Part shown: piece by piece, positions 1 to 9,184 of the stretch
Layout: every line of letters starts with the position of its first letter
How positions within the stretch are numbered: position 1 is the stretch's first letter
Source: Neorhizobium petrolearium
GTDB taxonomy: Bacteria > Pseudomonadota > Alphaproteobacteria > Rhizobiales > Rhizobiaceae
Assembly (NCBI RefSeq): GCF_017873175.1
Contig: NZ_JAGGJW010000016.1
Location: 124,001-188,000 of the forward strand
Length of the DNA: 64,000 nt
Direction of reading: 5' to 3'
Position numbers and translations under genes: made by a program
Notes under the pieces: generated by a model
The model's database searches: none
The model's input: only the letters and a program-made list of their open reading frames with translations
Told to the model about the DNA's origin: nothing

Positions 1-1956
1 GGCCGCTCCGAAGGTCTCACCATCCGCTGGGAAATCGTCCCGTCCACGGCTCCCGCCGGCGAGAGCGAGGTGGTGGTCTATACCACTCGTCCCGACACGC
101 TGTTCGGCGCCTCCTTTCTGGCGATCGCCGCCGACCATCCGCTTGCCAAGGCGGTAGCCGCGACGAATCCGGCTATCGAATCCTTCGTCGAGGAATGCCG
201 TCGGCACGGAACGTCGCTCGCCGCGCTGGAAACGGCCGAGAAGAAGGGGATAGACACGGGCATCCGCGTCAGGCATCCGCTCGATCCGTCCTGGGAACTG
301 CCGGTCTATGTCGCGAATTTCGTGCTGATGGAATATGGCACTGGCGCGATCTTCGGTTGCCCGTCGGGCGATCAGCGCGACCTCGATTTCGCCCGCAAAT
401 ACGGCCTGCCGGTCGTTCCGGTCGTCATGCCGAAGGACGGCGATGCCGCAACCTTTGCAATAGGCGATACCGCCTATGTCGACGACGGCGTCATGATTAA
501 TTCCCGCTTCCTGGACGGCAAGGGCACGAGCGAGGCCTTCGAGATCGTCGCCGACAAACTCTCCGGTACCCTGCTCGGGAACATGCCCCAAGCGGAGCGT
601 AAGGTGAATTTCCGCCTGCGCGATTGGGGCATTTCCCGCCAGCGCTATTGGGGCTGCCCTATCCCGGTCATCCATTGCGAAGATTGCGGCGTCGTGCCGG
701 TGCCGAAAAAGGACCTGCCTGTCAGGCTGCCGGATGATGTCACCTTCGATCAGCCGGGCAACCCGCTCGACCGACATCCGACATGGCGCCATGTCGCCTG
801 CCCGAATTGCGGCAAGGACGCCCGTCGCGAGACGGACACGATGGATACCTTTGTTGATTCGAGCTGGTACTTCACGCGCTTCACGGCCCCCTGGGAGAAC
901 GGGCCGACCGATCCAGCCGCGGCCAATCATTGGCTGCCGGTCGACCAATATATCGGCGGCATCGAGCACGCGATCCTGCACCTGCTCTATTCGCGCTTCT
1001 TTACCCGCGCCATGCGTGAAACCGGCCATGTGGACGTCAAGGAGCCCTTCAAGGGCCTTTTCACCCAGGGTATGGTCGTACATGAAACCTACCGCCACGG
1101 CTCGGGGCCGAACGGTGAGTGGGTTTCGCCGGCGGATATTCGCATCGAGGAAGTCGATGGCAAACGACGCGCGACCCTCCTGTTGACCGGTGAGGAAGTC
1201 ACGATCGGCTCGATCGAGAAGATGTCGAAGTCGAAGAAGAATGTCGTTGATCCGGACGATATCATAGCCTCCTACGGCGCCGACACGGCCCGCTTTTTCG
1301 TGCTGTCCGATTCGCCGCCGGATCGCGACGTCATCTGGTCGGAGGCCGGTGTCGAAGGCGCTCATCGTTTCACGCAACGCCTCTGGAGGCTGATTTCCGA
1401 GGCTTCCGAAGGCCTGGCGGGGGTCGATCCGGTTGCGGCCAGGGAGGGTGATGCGCTGGCAATCTCCCAGCTCGCCCACAAGACGCTGAAGGCGGTCCAG
1501 GGGGACTACGACAAGCTCTCCTTCAACAAGGCTGTCGCGCGCATCTATGAACTCGTGAACACGCTGGCCGCGCCGCTCGGCAAGGTGGCAGCCGGCGAAG
1601 GTGATGCTGCTTATCGCGGCGCCGTTCGCAACGCTGCTGAAATCCTGATCCAGCTCGTCGCGCCGATGACGCCGCATCTGGCCGAGGAGTGCTGGGCGGC
1701 GCTCGGTAATAAGGATCTGGTTGCCGAAACGGCCTGGCCGCAATACGACGAGGCACTGGTCGTCGAGAACGATGTCACACTGCCGGTCCAGATCAATGGT
1801 AAGAAGCGGGCCGAATTGACAATCTCGCGCGACGCGGATCAAAGTGCGGTCGAGGCTGCGGTTTTGACGCTGGATGCGGTGAAAGCGGCTCTTGATGGCC
1901 GTGCGCCGAAGAAGATCATCGTCGTCCCACAGAGGATCGTGAACATTGTCGCTTGA
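1..1956 (+). CDS. leuS: Leucyl-tRNA synthetase, 3' part (5' end outside window)
   Basis: Class Ia synthetase that charges tRNA-Leu with leucine in the cytoplasm. The reading frame is open from base 1, so the gene starts upstream. The visible part begins inside the CP1 editing domain (TTRPDTLFGA), continues through the editing-pocket segment GTGAIFGCPSGDQRD, then the second half of the Rossmann catalytic domain (WGISRQRYWGCPIP), the KMSKS loop at bases 1219-1233 and the anticodon-binding and C-terminal domains. The final residues overlap the TTG start of lptE by 11 bp. The usual leuS-lptE-holA order supports the call. Confidence 0.97.
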   Translation, partial: GRSEGLTIRWEIVPSTAPAGESEVVVYTTRPDTLFGASFLAIAADHPLAKAVAATNPAIESFVEECRRHGTSLAALETAEKKGIDTGIRVRHPLDPSWELPVYVANFVLMEYGTGAIFGCPSGDQRDLDFARKYGLPVVPVVMPKDGDAATFAIGDTAYVDDGVMINSRFLDGKGTSEAFEIVADKLSGTLLGNMPQAERKVNFRLRDWGISRQRYWGCPIPVIHCEDCGVVPVPKKDLPVRLPDDVTFDQPGNPLDRHPTWRHVACPNCGKDARRETDTMDTFVDSSWYFTRFTAPWENGPTDPAAANHWLPVDQYIGGIEHAILHLLYSRFFTRAMRETGHVDVKEPFKGLFTQGMVVHETYRHGSGPNGEWVSPADIRIEEVDGKRRATLLLTGEEVTIGSIEKMSKSKKNVVDPDDIIASYGADTARFFVLSDSPPDRDVIWSEAGVEGAHRFTQRLWRLISEASEGLAGVDPVAAREGDALAISQLAHKTLKAVQGDYDKLSFNKAVARIYELVNTLAAPLGKVAAGEGDAAYRGAVRNAAEILIQLVAPMTPHLAEECWAALGNKDLVAETAWPQYDEALVVENDVTLPVQINGKKRAELTISRDADQSAVEAAVLTLDAVKAALDGRAPKKIIVVPQRIVNIVA

Positions 1957-2506
1957 CCGCTCTCTTCGCCGCATTGGGCTCGTCTCCTGCCTCGCAATGC
2001 TTACTGTTCTTGCCGGTTGCCAGGTTCGCCCGCTTTATTCCGAGTCTCACGGCACCGGTGAACGTCTGGCTGCCGTCAGCTTCTCGCAACCTAAAAGCCG
2101 GATTGACCAGGTTATTCGCAACCATCTGGTTTTCTTGACCTCCGGCGGAGCAGGTGAATCCAAGCACTCCACCTATGACGTGAAGCTTGCAGCAACAAGC
2201 ACGGCCTCCAGCATCATTGATGACGAGGACGACGACAACGTATCCACGACTGGCGTACCACTTCCCGGCCGCGTCCAGGTCGAGGGAGTCTATACACTGA
2301 CCCGCGTGAGCGATGGTCAGGTGCTGAGATCCGGCAAACGGGAAGTCGTTTCGCTCATCGATGTTTCCGGCCAAGGCTTCGCAAAGCTGCGCGCGATCCG
2401 GGATGCTGAAAACCGCGCGGCAAGGGAGCTTGCTGAGTTTATCCGCGCCGAGATCGCCATTGCGCTGGCGCGCGAACCTCAGCCGCAAACGGCATGGCAG
2501 AAATAA
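1946..2506 (+). CDS. lptE: LPS-assembly lipoprotein LptE-like
   Basis: Predicted outer-membrane lipoprotein that would plug the LptD beta-barrel during lipopolysaccharide insertion. The 186-residue product has a basic N-terminus, a hydrophobic stretch and a lipobox LAGC with the acylated cysteine at residue 25, followed by the typical RPLYS segment. The start is a TTG at 1946 overlapping the leuS end by 11 bp, and no better in-frame ATG or GTG precedes the signal sequence. Its 3' end overlaps holA by 13 bp, so the three genes look translationally coupled. Sequence conservation in this family is low, so the call rests on lipobox, size and position. Confidence 0.82.
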   Translation: MSLDRSLRRIGLVSCLAMLTVLAGCQVRPLYSESHGTGERLAAVSFSQPKSRIDQVIRNHLVFLTSGGAGESKHSTYDVKLAATSTASSIIDDEDDDNVSTTGVPLPGRVQVEGVYTLTRVSDGQVLRSGKREVVSLIDVSGQGFAKLRAIRDAENRAARELAEFIRAEIAIALAREPQPQTAWQK

Positions 2507-3525
2507 AGTCCCACGAGTTCGATCGCTTTGCCGAAAAGGGTGCCGAGCTCTACAGGATTTTTGTGATCTACGGCCCGGATCGCGGCCTCGTTTCCGAAAG
2601 GGCGGCATGGCTGGCCCGCAAGACGGGCATCTCTCAGGATGACCCGTTCGCCATGCTCAAGATCGACACTTCCGATCTTCAAGGCGACCCCGGCAGGTTG
2701 CTCGACGAAGTCAACGCGCTCGGTCTTTTTGGCGGCTCCAAGCTCATCTGGCTGCGCGGCGCGGCCAACGAAAAGCCGCTTCTGGACGCGATGCAGGTGC
2801 TTGCCGATGGTCCAACGGCCGCCAATATCCTGATTGTCGAAGCCGGCGACCTCAAGAAGGGCAGCGGTCTGCGCAAAATCGCAGAGCCTGCCAAATCCAT
2901 TGCCATCATCCCCTGCTATGCAGACGACATCAAGGCTCTCAACGGCCTCATCGATACCGAACTGGCGAGCGAAGGCCTGCGGATCAATTCGGCTGCTCGC
3001 CAGAGACTCTTGGACCTGCTCGGCGGAGATCGGGCAGCATCCCGTAATGAAATCCGCAAGCTCGCTCTCTATTGCCGTGGTCAGGGTGTCATCGAGGAAG
3101 GGCATGTCGAGGAGATCATCGGAGATGCCAGCAGTGTTTCCTCCGATGAGGCGGTCGATGCCGTCCTGAGCGGCGATCTTCCGGGCCTGCACCGCGCCGT
3201 CCAGAAAGTGCTATCGTCAAAGACGCCGGTTTTCCTTGTCCTGCAATCCTGCCTGAAGCAGTTTCAGATGCTGGACTTGATGAAGGCAGAGATGGAAGAG
3301 AAGAAACTGCCTGTCGCTCAGGTCATGACGACGCTTGGCCGGCACATTCACTTCAGGCGAAAACCGACCATCGAAAAAGCGCTGAGAAATTGGAATTCCC
3401 AAGCGCTTTCCCGTGAAACCGAACGGCTTCAGGCCGCAGTCCTCACGTCACGCCAGAAGCAAAGCCTTGAGCCCAGCATCGCCTTCCACGCACTGATGGC
3501 TATTACCATTCAGTCAAACCGTTGA
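2494..3525 (+). CDS. holA: DNA polymerase III subunit delta
   Basis: Subunit of the clamp-loader complex that opens the beta sliding clamp. The 343-residue length matches the family. The N-terminal half has the RecA-like fold features of HolA (FVIYGPDRGLVSERA) without a working P-loop, as expected for delta. The C-terminal half is the helical collar domain. It starts inside the end of lptE and ends 10 bp before the convergent parB stop. Location beside leuS-lptE is the standard arrangement. Confidence 0.93.
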   Translation: MAEIKSHEFDRFAEKGAELYRIFVIYGPDRGLVSERAAWLARKTGISQDDPFAMLKIDTSDLQGDPGRLLDEVNALGLFGGSKLIWLRGAANEKPLLDAMQVLADGPTAANILIVEAGDLKKGSGLRKIAEPAKSIAIIPCYADDIKALNGLIDTELASEGLRINSAARQRLLDLLGGDRAASRNEIRKLALYCRGQGVIEEGHVEEIIGDASSVSSDEAVDAVLSGDLPGLHRAVQKVLSSKTPVFLVLQSCLKQFQMLDLMKAEMEEKKLPVAQVMTTLGRHIHFRRKPTIEKALRNWNSQALSRETERLQAAVLTSRQKQSLEPSIAFHALMAITIQSNR

Positions 3526-3535
3526 ATTTCTTGGA

Positions 3536-4417
3536 TTATCGCCGTTCCAAAAGACGGCAGATTTCTTCGAGTTGTTCCAGCGTTCGATAGCTGATCCGGA
3601 CATGGCCGCCGCCACTCTTATGATTGATCTTAACCTCCAGACCGAGAGAATCAGAAAGCGTCCGCTCAAGCGCCAGGGTATCCGAATCCTTTTGTTCCGC
3701 TTTCGAAACAGATGCAGGTTCAGACTGTGCCTTGATATCGTTCTGAGCCAGCCGCTCCGCATCACGAACGGACATGCCTTTGGCGACGATCGCGCGGGCC
3801 AGCGCCACCGGATCCGACGTGGTGATTAGCGCACGTGCATGTCCGGCAGATAGACTACCCGCCGAGAGCATTTCACGAACCGGCTCTGGGAGCTTGAGAA
3901 GGCGCAGACTGTTCGCCACATGGCTCCGGCTCTTACCAATGATCTCCCCCAGATCGTTCTGAGTGTAACCATGCTCGGCAATGAGCTGATCATAACCCAT
4001 CGCTTCTTCGAGGGGATTGAGATCCGACCGCTGGACATTCTCGACGATGGCAAGCTCCAGCGCAGTCCTGTCGTCGACATCCCGCACGATGATCGGAATC
4101 TCAACCAATCCGGCAAGCTGAGCCGCGCGCCAGCGTCTCTCGCCGGCGATAATCTCGTATCGCTCGCCCCCCGTCGGCCTCACGACTACCGGCTGCACGA
4201 TGCCATGTTGACGTATCGAGCTTGCTAGGTCCTGCAGTTCGCTCTCGTCAAAATTCCGCCGCGGATTCTTCAGGTTCCGAGAAACATGCTCGATCGGAAC
4301 CAGCCGGTCGGGATTGACGCTGCGCGATACGCTATCCACCGGCAACGGCTGATCCATTTCACCGATCAGTGCCGCGAGCCCGCGGCCAAGGCGCCTCTTT
4401 GAAAGATCGTCGTTCAT
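3536..4417 (-). CDS. parB: Chromosome-partitioning protein ParB
   Basis: CTP-dependent clamp that loads at parS and spreads, forming the centromere complex moved by ParA. The 293-residue product shows the ParB/Srx N-terminal domain with GERRWR at 92-97 and ENVQRSDLNPLEEA at 126-139, and a helix-turn-helix around 150-172 (TQNDLGEIIGKSRSHVANS). A C-terminal dimerisation segment follows. It lies 29 bp downstream of parA in one operon. Candidate binding sites lie within 2.5 kb (rsmG) and elsewhere in the window, which agrees with the role. Confidence 0.97.
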   Translation of the reverse strand: MNDDLSKRRLGRGLAALIGEMDQPLPVDSVSRSVNPDRLVPIEHVSRNLKNPRRNFDESELQDLASSIRQHGIVQPVVVRPTGGERYEIIAGERRWRAAQLAGLVEIPIIVRDVDDRTALELAIVENVQRSDLNPLEEAMGYDQLIAEHGYTQNDLGEIIGKSRSHVANSLRLLKLPEPVREMLSAGSLSAGHARALITTSDPVALARAIVAKGMSVRDAERLAQNDIKAQSEPASVSKAEQKDSDTLALERTLSDSLGLEVKINHKSGGGHVRISYRTLEQLEEICRLLERR

Positions 4418-4446
4418 TCTCTAATTCACCTGTGAATCTACAGCCT

Positions 4447-5238
4447 TCAGGCGGCTTTCCGCCTGCGTTCCCGCTGAATCACCTCCGAGGCCAACTGAAG
4501 ATAGGCCTGACTGCCGGCGCATTTCAGATCATACAGAATAGCCGGCTTACCATAGGATGGCGCTTCCGAAACGCGGACATTACGCGGGATAAGGGTGTGA
4601 TAGACCTTTTCGCCGAGATACGTCCGTACATCACTGACAACCTGCTGCGCAAGGTTATTTCGTGCATCGAACATCGTAAGCACGATCCCCTGGATATCCA
4701 GAGAAGGATTAACCGTACGACGCACCTGGTCGACGGTTTCCAGAAGCTGACTTAGCCCCTCCAGCGCAAAAAATTCGCATTGCAGCGGAACAAGCACCGA
4801 ATGAGCGGCAGCCATCGCGTTCATCGTCAACAGATTGAACGAGGGCGGGCAGTCCACGAGAATATAGGAATAGGCCACCGCTTCATCGGCGTTCAGGGCG
4901 CGTCGAAGTTTGAATGCTCGATCGGGAGACTGGGAAATCTCCATCTCGAATCCAAGTAGATCCATGGTCGAAGGAATGATCGACAGATTCGGGACTGCCG
5001 TTTCGAGCGCAGCCTCGGCAACCGTGTTGTAACCCATCAGCAGATCGTAGGAAGACAGTTTGCGATCTCTGCGTTCGATACCCAGTCCCGTACTGGCATT
5101 TCCTTGCGGATCCAGATCGACAATGAGCACATGCTCGCCGATTGCAGCAAGCGCCGTGGCGAGATTTATGGCTGTTGTCGTCTTGCCGACGCCACCTTTC
5201 TGGTTGGCTATCGTGATAATCCGATTCTTTTCGAACAT
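4447..5238 (-). CDS. parA: Chromosome-partitioning ATPase ParA
   Basis: Walker-type ATPase that forms a nucleoid gradient and drags ParB-parS complexes apart. The ATG at 5238 gives a 263-residue protein with the deviant Walker A motif KGGVGKTT at 14-21 and a DLDPQGNAST segment typical of chromosomal ParA/Soj. The open frame extends further upstream to 5487, but that part overlaps rsmG and has no family similarity, so the internal ATG is preferred. It sits between rsmG and parB. Confidence 0.96.
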   Translation of the reverse strand: MFEKNRIITIANQKGGVGKTTTAINLATALAAIGEHVLIVDLDPQGNASTGLGIERRDRKLSSYDLLMGYNTVAEAALETAVPNLSIIPSTMDLLGFEMEISQSPDRAFKLRRALNADEAVAYSYILVDCPPSFNLLTMNAMAAAHSVLVPLQCEFFALEGLSQLLETVDQVRRTVNPSLDIQGIVLTMFDARNNLAQQVVSDVRTYLGEKVYHTLIPRNVRVSEAPSYGKPAILYDLKCAGSQAYLQLASEVIQRERRRKAA

Positions 5239-5252
5239 GCCGCACCTAAAAT

Positions 5253-5870
5253 CTAGGGTTCTTTGCGCCTTAAATTGCCAATCTCGAGGATCATGGAGTC
5301 CGCCTCGACGACACTTCGATGTTCTATCAGATCGAAAGCCCAACGGCCACGTGCTTTCGCGACTTCCGCCGCATAATCCCGGCCTTTGTGAAAAAAAGCC
5401 CTGGTTTTCTTCCCAATCATCCAATCGGCGGAATATGAAAGAAGGACATCGAGCTCCGCCAGGGCCCGTGCGGAGATCCGATCGCATTCCGGGATGATTC
5501 GCGACGCCGCTTCTATTCGCAATGGGTGGACTGATCCTCTCGCATGCGTTTCCGCCAAGGCAACCCGAAGAAAAGCAGCCTTCTTCTGATTGCTTTCCAC
5601 AAGATGAACCCAGCCATCCTGCAACTCGGCCAGAAAGATCGCTGTGACAATCCCCGGGAATCCCCCACCCGATCCTAGGTCAATCCAGCGAAGAGGCTCC
5701 GGTGAGAGATGAAAGATCTGTGCACTATCGGAAATATGGCGGTTCCAGAACTCATCCAGAGTCGAGGGGGCTACGAGATTGATCGTCTTTGCCCATTTTT
5801 GGAAAAGCAGAGCAAAATGCTCCAGCCGTTCCTGCGTTTCACGTGAAACACTCCTGCCGTTCAACAGCAT
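5253..5870 (-). CDS. rsmG: 16S rRNA (guanine-527-N7)-methyltransferase
   Basis: SAM-dependent methyltransferase modifying G527 of 16S rRNA, formerly GidB. The 205-residue protein carries the SAM-binding motif IDLGSGGGFPG at 63-73. The start codon overlaps the mnmG stop by one base (TGATG). Residues 8-12 (VSRET) are encoded by a parS palindrome, so the coding sequence doubles as a centromere site. Position between mnmG and parA is the classic origin-proximal order. Confidence 0.97.
   Translation of the reverse strand: MLLNGRSVSRETQERLEHFALLFQKWAKTINLVAPSTLDEFWNRHISDSAQIFHLSPEPLRWIDLGSGGGFPGIVTAIFLAELQDGWVHLVESNQKKAAFLRVALAETHARGSVHPLRIEAASRIIPECDRISARALAELDVLLSYSADWMIGKKTRAFFHKGRDYAAEVAKARGRWAFDLIEHRSVVEADSMILEIGNLRRKEP
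5835..5850. promoter_or_regulatory. parS site inside rsmG
   Basis: Contains the perfect 14-bp palindrome GTTTCACGTGAAAC (5836-5849). It differs from TGTTTCACGTGAAACA only in the first base. It encodes residues 8-12 of RsmG and lies 600 bp upstream of the parA start. Confidence 0.93.
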
Positions 5871-7750
5871 CAGGAGACTCGTTTAACGCGATTGGCTGCT
5901 GCTTCTTCCCGGCGGAGAAGCGCCAGGATAAGGGCAAGGGCCGCCGGTGTCATGCCGTCGACTTTCGAAACCTGGGCCAAATTAACGGGATTAGCGACCG
6001 CCAGTTTCTGTTTCAGTTCGTTGGAAAGGCCAGGAAGTGCTGAAAAATCAAAGCCTTGAGGGATGATACGTGCTTCGTCCCGGTGCGTGGCATGAATGTC
6101 GGCTGCTTGCCGGTTCATATAAACAGCATAGGAGGCCTCGATCTCCAAAGCTTCTCCCACCTTAGGCGAAAGCTCGCCGAGTTCGGGCCAGATGGTGGCA
6201 AGTGACGGGAGCGACTGATCCGGATAGGCGAGGATTTCATACGCGGTCCGGCGCTGCCCATCCTGGTTCATCTTCAAACCATGCTGGCTGGCTTCCTTAG
6301 GTGTCAGGTTCAGGGAGCGCAGAAGTTGACGCCCACTATCCAGCAACTCTTGATAAGCTCCGTATTTCTTCTTGCGTGCATTGCCGACGCATCCCAGTTC
6401 AATACCTTTTTCCGTGAGCCTGACATCGGCATTGTCCGCACGAAGCGAGAGGCGATATTCGGCCCGCGATGTAAACATGCGGTAGGGCTCGGTCACGCCA
6501 CGCGATGTCAAATCATCGATCATAACACCGATATAGGAGTCCGCCCGACTGAAATGATGAGGCTCGCAACCGGCTGCTGAGCGTGCCGCGTTAAGGCCCG
6601 CGACAAGGCCTTGAGCTGCTGCTTCCTCATACCCTGTCGTGCCATTGATCTGGCCGGCGAGGAAAAGCCCCGGCATCTTTTTCACTTCCAGAGAAGCCTT
6701 AAGTTCCCGTGGATCAACATGATCATACTCGATCGCATAACCGGGTTGTAGGATAGAGACCTTCTCCAGTCCCGGAATGGTTCTTATGAAGGCGTCCTGC
6801 ACCTCGGCCGGCAGCGACGTGGAGATACCGTTCGGATAAACCGTACAATCATCCAGGCCTTCCGGCTCCAGAAAGATCTGGTGGCCGTCCCGTTCGCCAA
6901 ACCGAACGATCTTGTCTTCGATGGATGGGCAATAGCGCGGCCCGACGCCCTCGATCTGGCCGGAATACATGGCCGACCGATGGATATTGTCCGAGATGAT
7001 CTTATGGGTAGCATCCGTCGTGCGCGTAACTCCACATGCGATCTGCGGCGTCACGATCCGATCCGTCATGAAAGAAAACGGAACCGGATTCTCGTCCGCT
7101 TCCTGCCGCCCAATGCCGGCCCAGTCTATCGTCCTTCCATCAAGCCGTGCCGGTGTGCCGGTCTTCAACCGTCCAAGCTTGAGGCCGAAGCGAGACAAGG
7201 TGGCCGATAAACCAAGCGAGGGTTCTTCCCCAACACGACCTGCCGGTGTCTTTTCGTCGCCGATGTGAATCAAACCGCGAAGAAAGGTGCCGGTCGTCAA
7301 GACAACCGTTCCGCATCCGAATCGACGCCCATCCTTCAGCTCGACCGCAGCGACGCGGCCGTTTCGAATATCGATGTCAAACGCATCCCCTGCGATGACG
7401 ATCAGGTTCCGGTGGCTGAAAATCTCGCGCTGCATTGCCAGACGATAGAGTTTGCGGTCCGCTTGCGTCCTTGGCCCCCGGACCGCGGGCCCCTTCTTTC
7501 TGTTGAGAAGCCGAAACTGAATCCCCGCCTCGTCAGCAACCCGCCCCATCAACCCATCCAGAGCATCCACCTCACGGACCAAATGCCCCTTGCCAAGGCC
7601 TCCAATGGCGGGATTGCAGGACATGACACCGATCGTCTCTTTTTTGTGCGTGATCAGTGCGGTTCTCGCACCCATGCGAGCGGCGGCACTGGCTGCTTCA
7701 CAGCCGGCATGCCCGCCCCCGATCACAATCACGTCGAAAACCGTGTCCAT
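5870..7750 (-). CDS. mnmG: tRNA uridine-34 5-carboxymethylaminomethyl modification enzyme MnmG
   Basis: FAD protein (formerly GidA) that with MnmE installs the cmnm5 group on wobble uridine 34. The N-terminal dinucleotide-binding motif IGGGHAGCEAA is clear and the length, about 626 residues, is normal. Two in-frame ATGs are possible, at 7756 and 7750. A GGAG sits 8 bases before the second but only 2 before the first, so 7750 is chosen. The partner gene mnmE lies directly upstream in the same orientation. Confidence 0.95.
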   Translation of the reverse strand: MDTVFDVIVIGGGHAGCEAASAAARMGARTALITHKKETIGVMSCNPAIGGLGKGHLVREVDALDGLMGRVADEAGIQFRLLNRKKGPAVRGPRTQADRKLYRLAMQREIFSHRNLIVIAGDAFDIDIRNGRVAAVELKDGRRFGCGTVVLTTGTFLRGLIHIGDEKTPAGRVGEEPSLGLSATLSRFGLKLGRLKTGTPARLDGRTIDWAGIGRQEADENPVPFSFMTDRIVTPQIACGVTRTTDATHKIISDNIHRSAMYSGQIEGVGPRYCPSIEDKIVRFGERDGHQIFLEPEGLDDCTVYPNGISTSLPAEVQDAFIRTIPGLEKVSILQPGYAIEYDHVDPRELKASLEVKKMPGLFLAGQINGTTGYEEAAAQGLVAGLNAARSAAGCEPHHFSRADSYIGVMIDDLTSRGVTEPYRMFTSRAEYRLSLRADNADVRLTEKGIELGCVGNARKKKYGAYQELLDSGRQLLRSLNLTPKEASQHGLKMNQDGQRRTAYEILAYPDQSLPSLATIWPELGELSPKVGEALEIEASYAVYMNRQAADIHATHRDEARIIPQGFDFSALPGLSNELKQKLAVANPVNLAQVSKVDGMTPAALALILALLRREEAAANRVKRVS

Positions 7751-7782
7751 TTTCATCTCTCCATGAAACCGCGTCGCCGCAA

Positions 7783-7798
7783 CGTTTCACGTGAATCA
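7783..7798. promoter_or_regulatory. parS-like site at the mnmE stop
   Basis: CGTTTCACGTGAATCA, two mismatches to the 16-bp consensus. It spans the stop codon of mnmE in the mnmE-mnmG gap. Confidence 0.8.
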
Positions 7799-9100
7799 TT
7801 TGCCAATACAGAATTGCGAAAAAATGACATCCAGAAGCTGTTCGACATCCACATGGCCGGTGATCCTGCCCAGCGACGATGCAGCCGCCCGAAGGCTTTC
7901 AGCTCGAATGTCCAGTTCCTGGCCATTTAGCGCTTCTGCGACCGATTGGGAAGCCTCTTTCAAATAGTGGACCTGCCGTTGTCGATTGGGAACAAGCGAA
8001 CCCGTCCAAACCTTGCGCAACTCCTCTAGAATACGCCCGCGCAGTTGCTCCAGACCTTCTCCCGTCTTGCTGGATATGCAAAAATCGTAGTTCGGTGAAA
8101 CGCCATGCTTGTCGAGCTTTGTGCCCAGCCGAAGCAGATTTGTCCCGGGCAGTTTCACGTCATGTTTCGAAACCGAATCGATTTCCTCGAGCTCTAGGAT
8201 CATGTCAGCTTGCTCGATCGCGATCCGCGCCCTGCGTACGCCTTCCTGTTCAACAAGATCTCCGGTCTCGCGAAGACCAGCCGTATCGAAGAAGCGGACG
8301 AGATAGCCTTCCAGATCGATATCCACATGGAGAATATCTCTTGTCGTCCCTGCAATCTCCGTGACAATCGCGACGTCTCGTTTCGCTAAAGCATTGAGAA
8401 GGCTTGATTTTCCAGAGTTAGGTGGTCCTGCGATCACCACTTTGTATCCATCGCGGACGATTTCACCTGCCTTCGCTGACCCAAGATGCTGCTCGATCTC
8501 GGCGTAGAGATCGCCCATATCTGACCACACAAGATCGGATACCGACCCCGGGACATCATCCTCGTCGGCGAAATCCAACTCTGCCTCTATCATTGCACGC
8601 GCGCGCGTCAGCCGCTCTGCCCATCCCCGGTAAAGAGCAGATTGGCCGCCAAAACTCTGTTCGACGGCAAGCCGACGCTGCATCTCTGTCTCAGCAGCGA
8701 TAAGGTCGGCGAGACCTTCGACCTCGACCAGATCGAGCTTGCTGTTCTCAAACGCGCGACGCGAGAACTCGCCGGCCTCTGCAAGACGGAGGCCGGGAAG
8801 GGCTGAAAGTTCCTCGTAGACAGCAGATACCACCGCACGGCTCCCATGCAGATGGAACTCCACACAATCCTCGCCGGTAAAGGACGCCGGTCCGGGAAAA
8901 CAGATAAGCAGCGCCTGATCGATAACCGATCCTTCGCGACTCCGGATCGCTCTGAGACCTGCTTTTCGTGCAACGGGCAGATCGCCAGCCAAAGCGGCTG
9001 CGGCGTCGAAGGCCCCAGAACCGCTCAACCGCACAACTGCGACGCCCGCCGGCAGGGTGCCGCTGGAGAGTGCAAAGATCGTGTCCTCGGTTCGGTTCAT
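7796..9100 (-). CDS. mnmE: tRNA modification GTPase MnmE
   Basis: K+-dependent GTPase working with MnmG on wobble uridine. The 434-residue protein has the N-terminal formyl-THF-binding domain, a helical domain interrupted by the G domain with G1 GPPNSGKS at 225-232 and G3 DTAG at 272-275, and the invariant C-terminal CIGK with Cys431. Its stop codon lies within a parS-like palindrome (7783-7798). It is followed by mnmG 45 bp downstream. Confidence 0.97.
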   Translation of the reverse strand: MNRTEDTIFALSSGTLPAGVAVVRLSGSGAFDAAAALAGDLPVARKAGLRAIRSREGSVIDQALLICFPGPASFTGEDCVEFHLHGSRAVVSAVYEELSALPGLRLAEAGEFSRRAFENSKLDLVEVEGLADLIAAETEMQRRLAVEQSFGGQSALYRGWAERLTRARAMIEAELDFADEDDVPGSVSDLVWSDMGDLYAEIEQHLGSAKAGEIVRDGYKVVIAGPPNSGKSSLLNALAKRDVAIVTEIAGTTRDILHVDIDLEGYLVRFFDTAGLRETGDLVEQEGVRRARIAIEQADMILELEEIDSVSKHDVKLPGTNLLRLGTKLDKHGVSPNYDFCISSKTGEGLEQLRGRILEELRKVWTGSLVPNRQRQVHYLKEASQSVAEALNGQELDIRAESLRAAASSLGRITGHVDVEQLLDVIFSQFCIGK

Positions 9101-9133
9101 CCGGATGCTTTATCAAACAGGTCCAGAAACTCA

Positions 9134-9159
9134 AAGCGCCCGGTTGAAACCGGGCGCTT
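9134..9159 (-). terminator. Inverted repeat after rho
   Basis: Perfect 12-bp arms AAGCGCCCGGTT (9134-9145) and AACCGGGCGCTT (9148-9159), 25 bp past the rho stop. On the minus strand a moderately T-rich stretch follows, so it is a likely terminator of the rho transcript. Confidence 0.75.
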
Positions 9160-9184
9160 AAGAATTCGGGAATCCGGCTAAGGA

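Noticed and set aside
8152..8165. GTTTCACGTCATGT inside mnmE as parS
   Set aside because: Only the left half matches and the CACGTG centre is lost.
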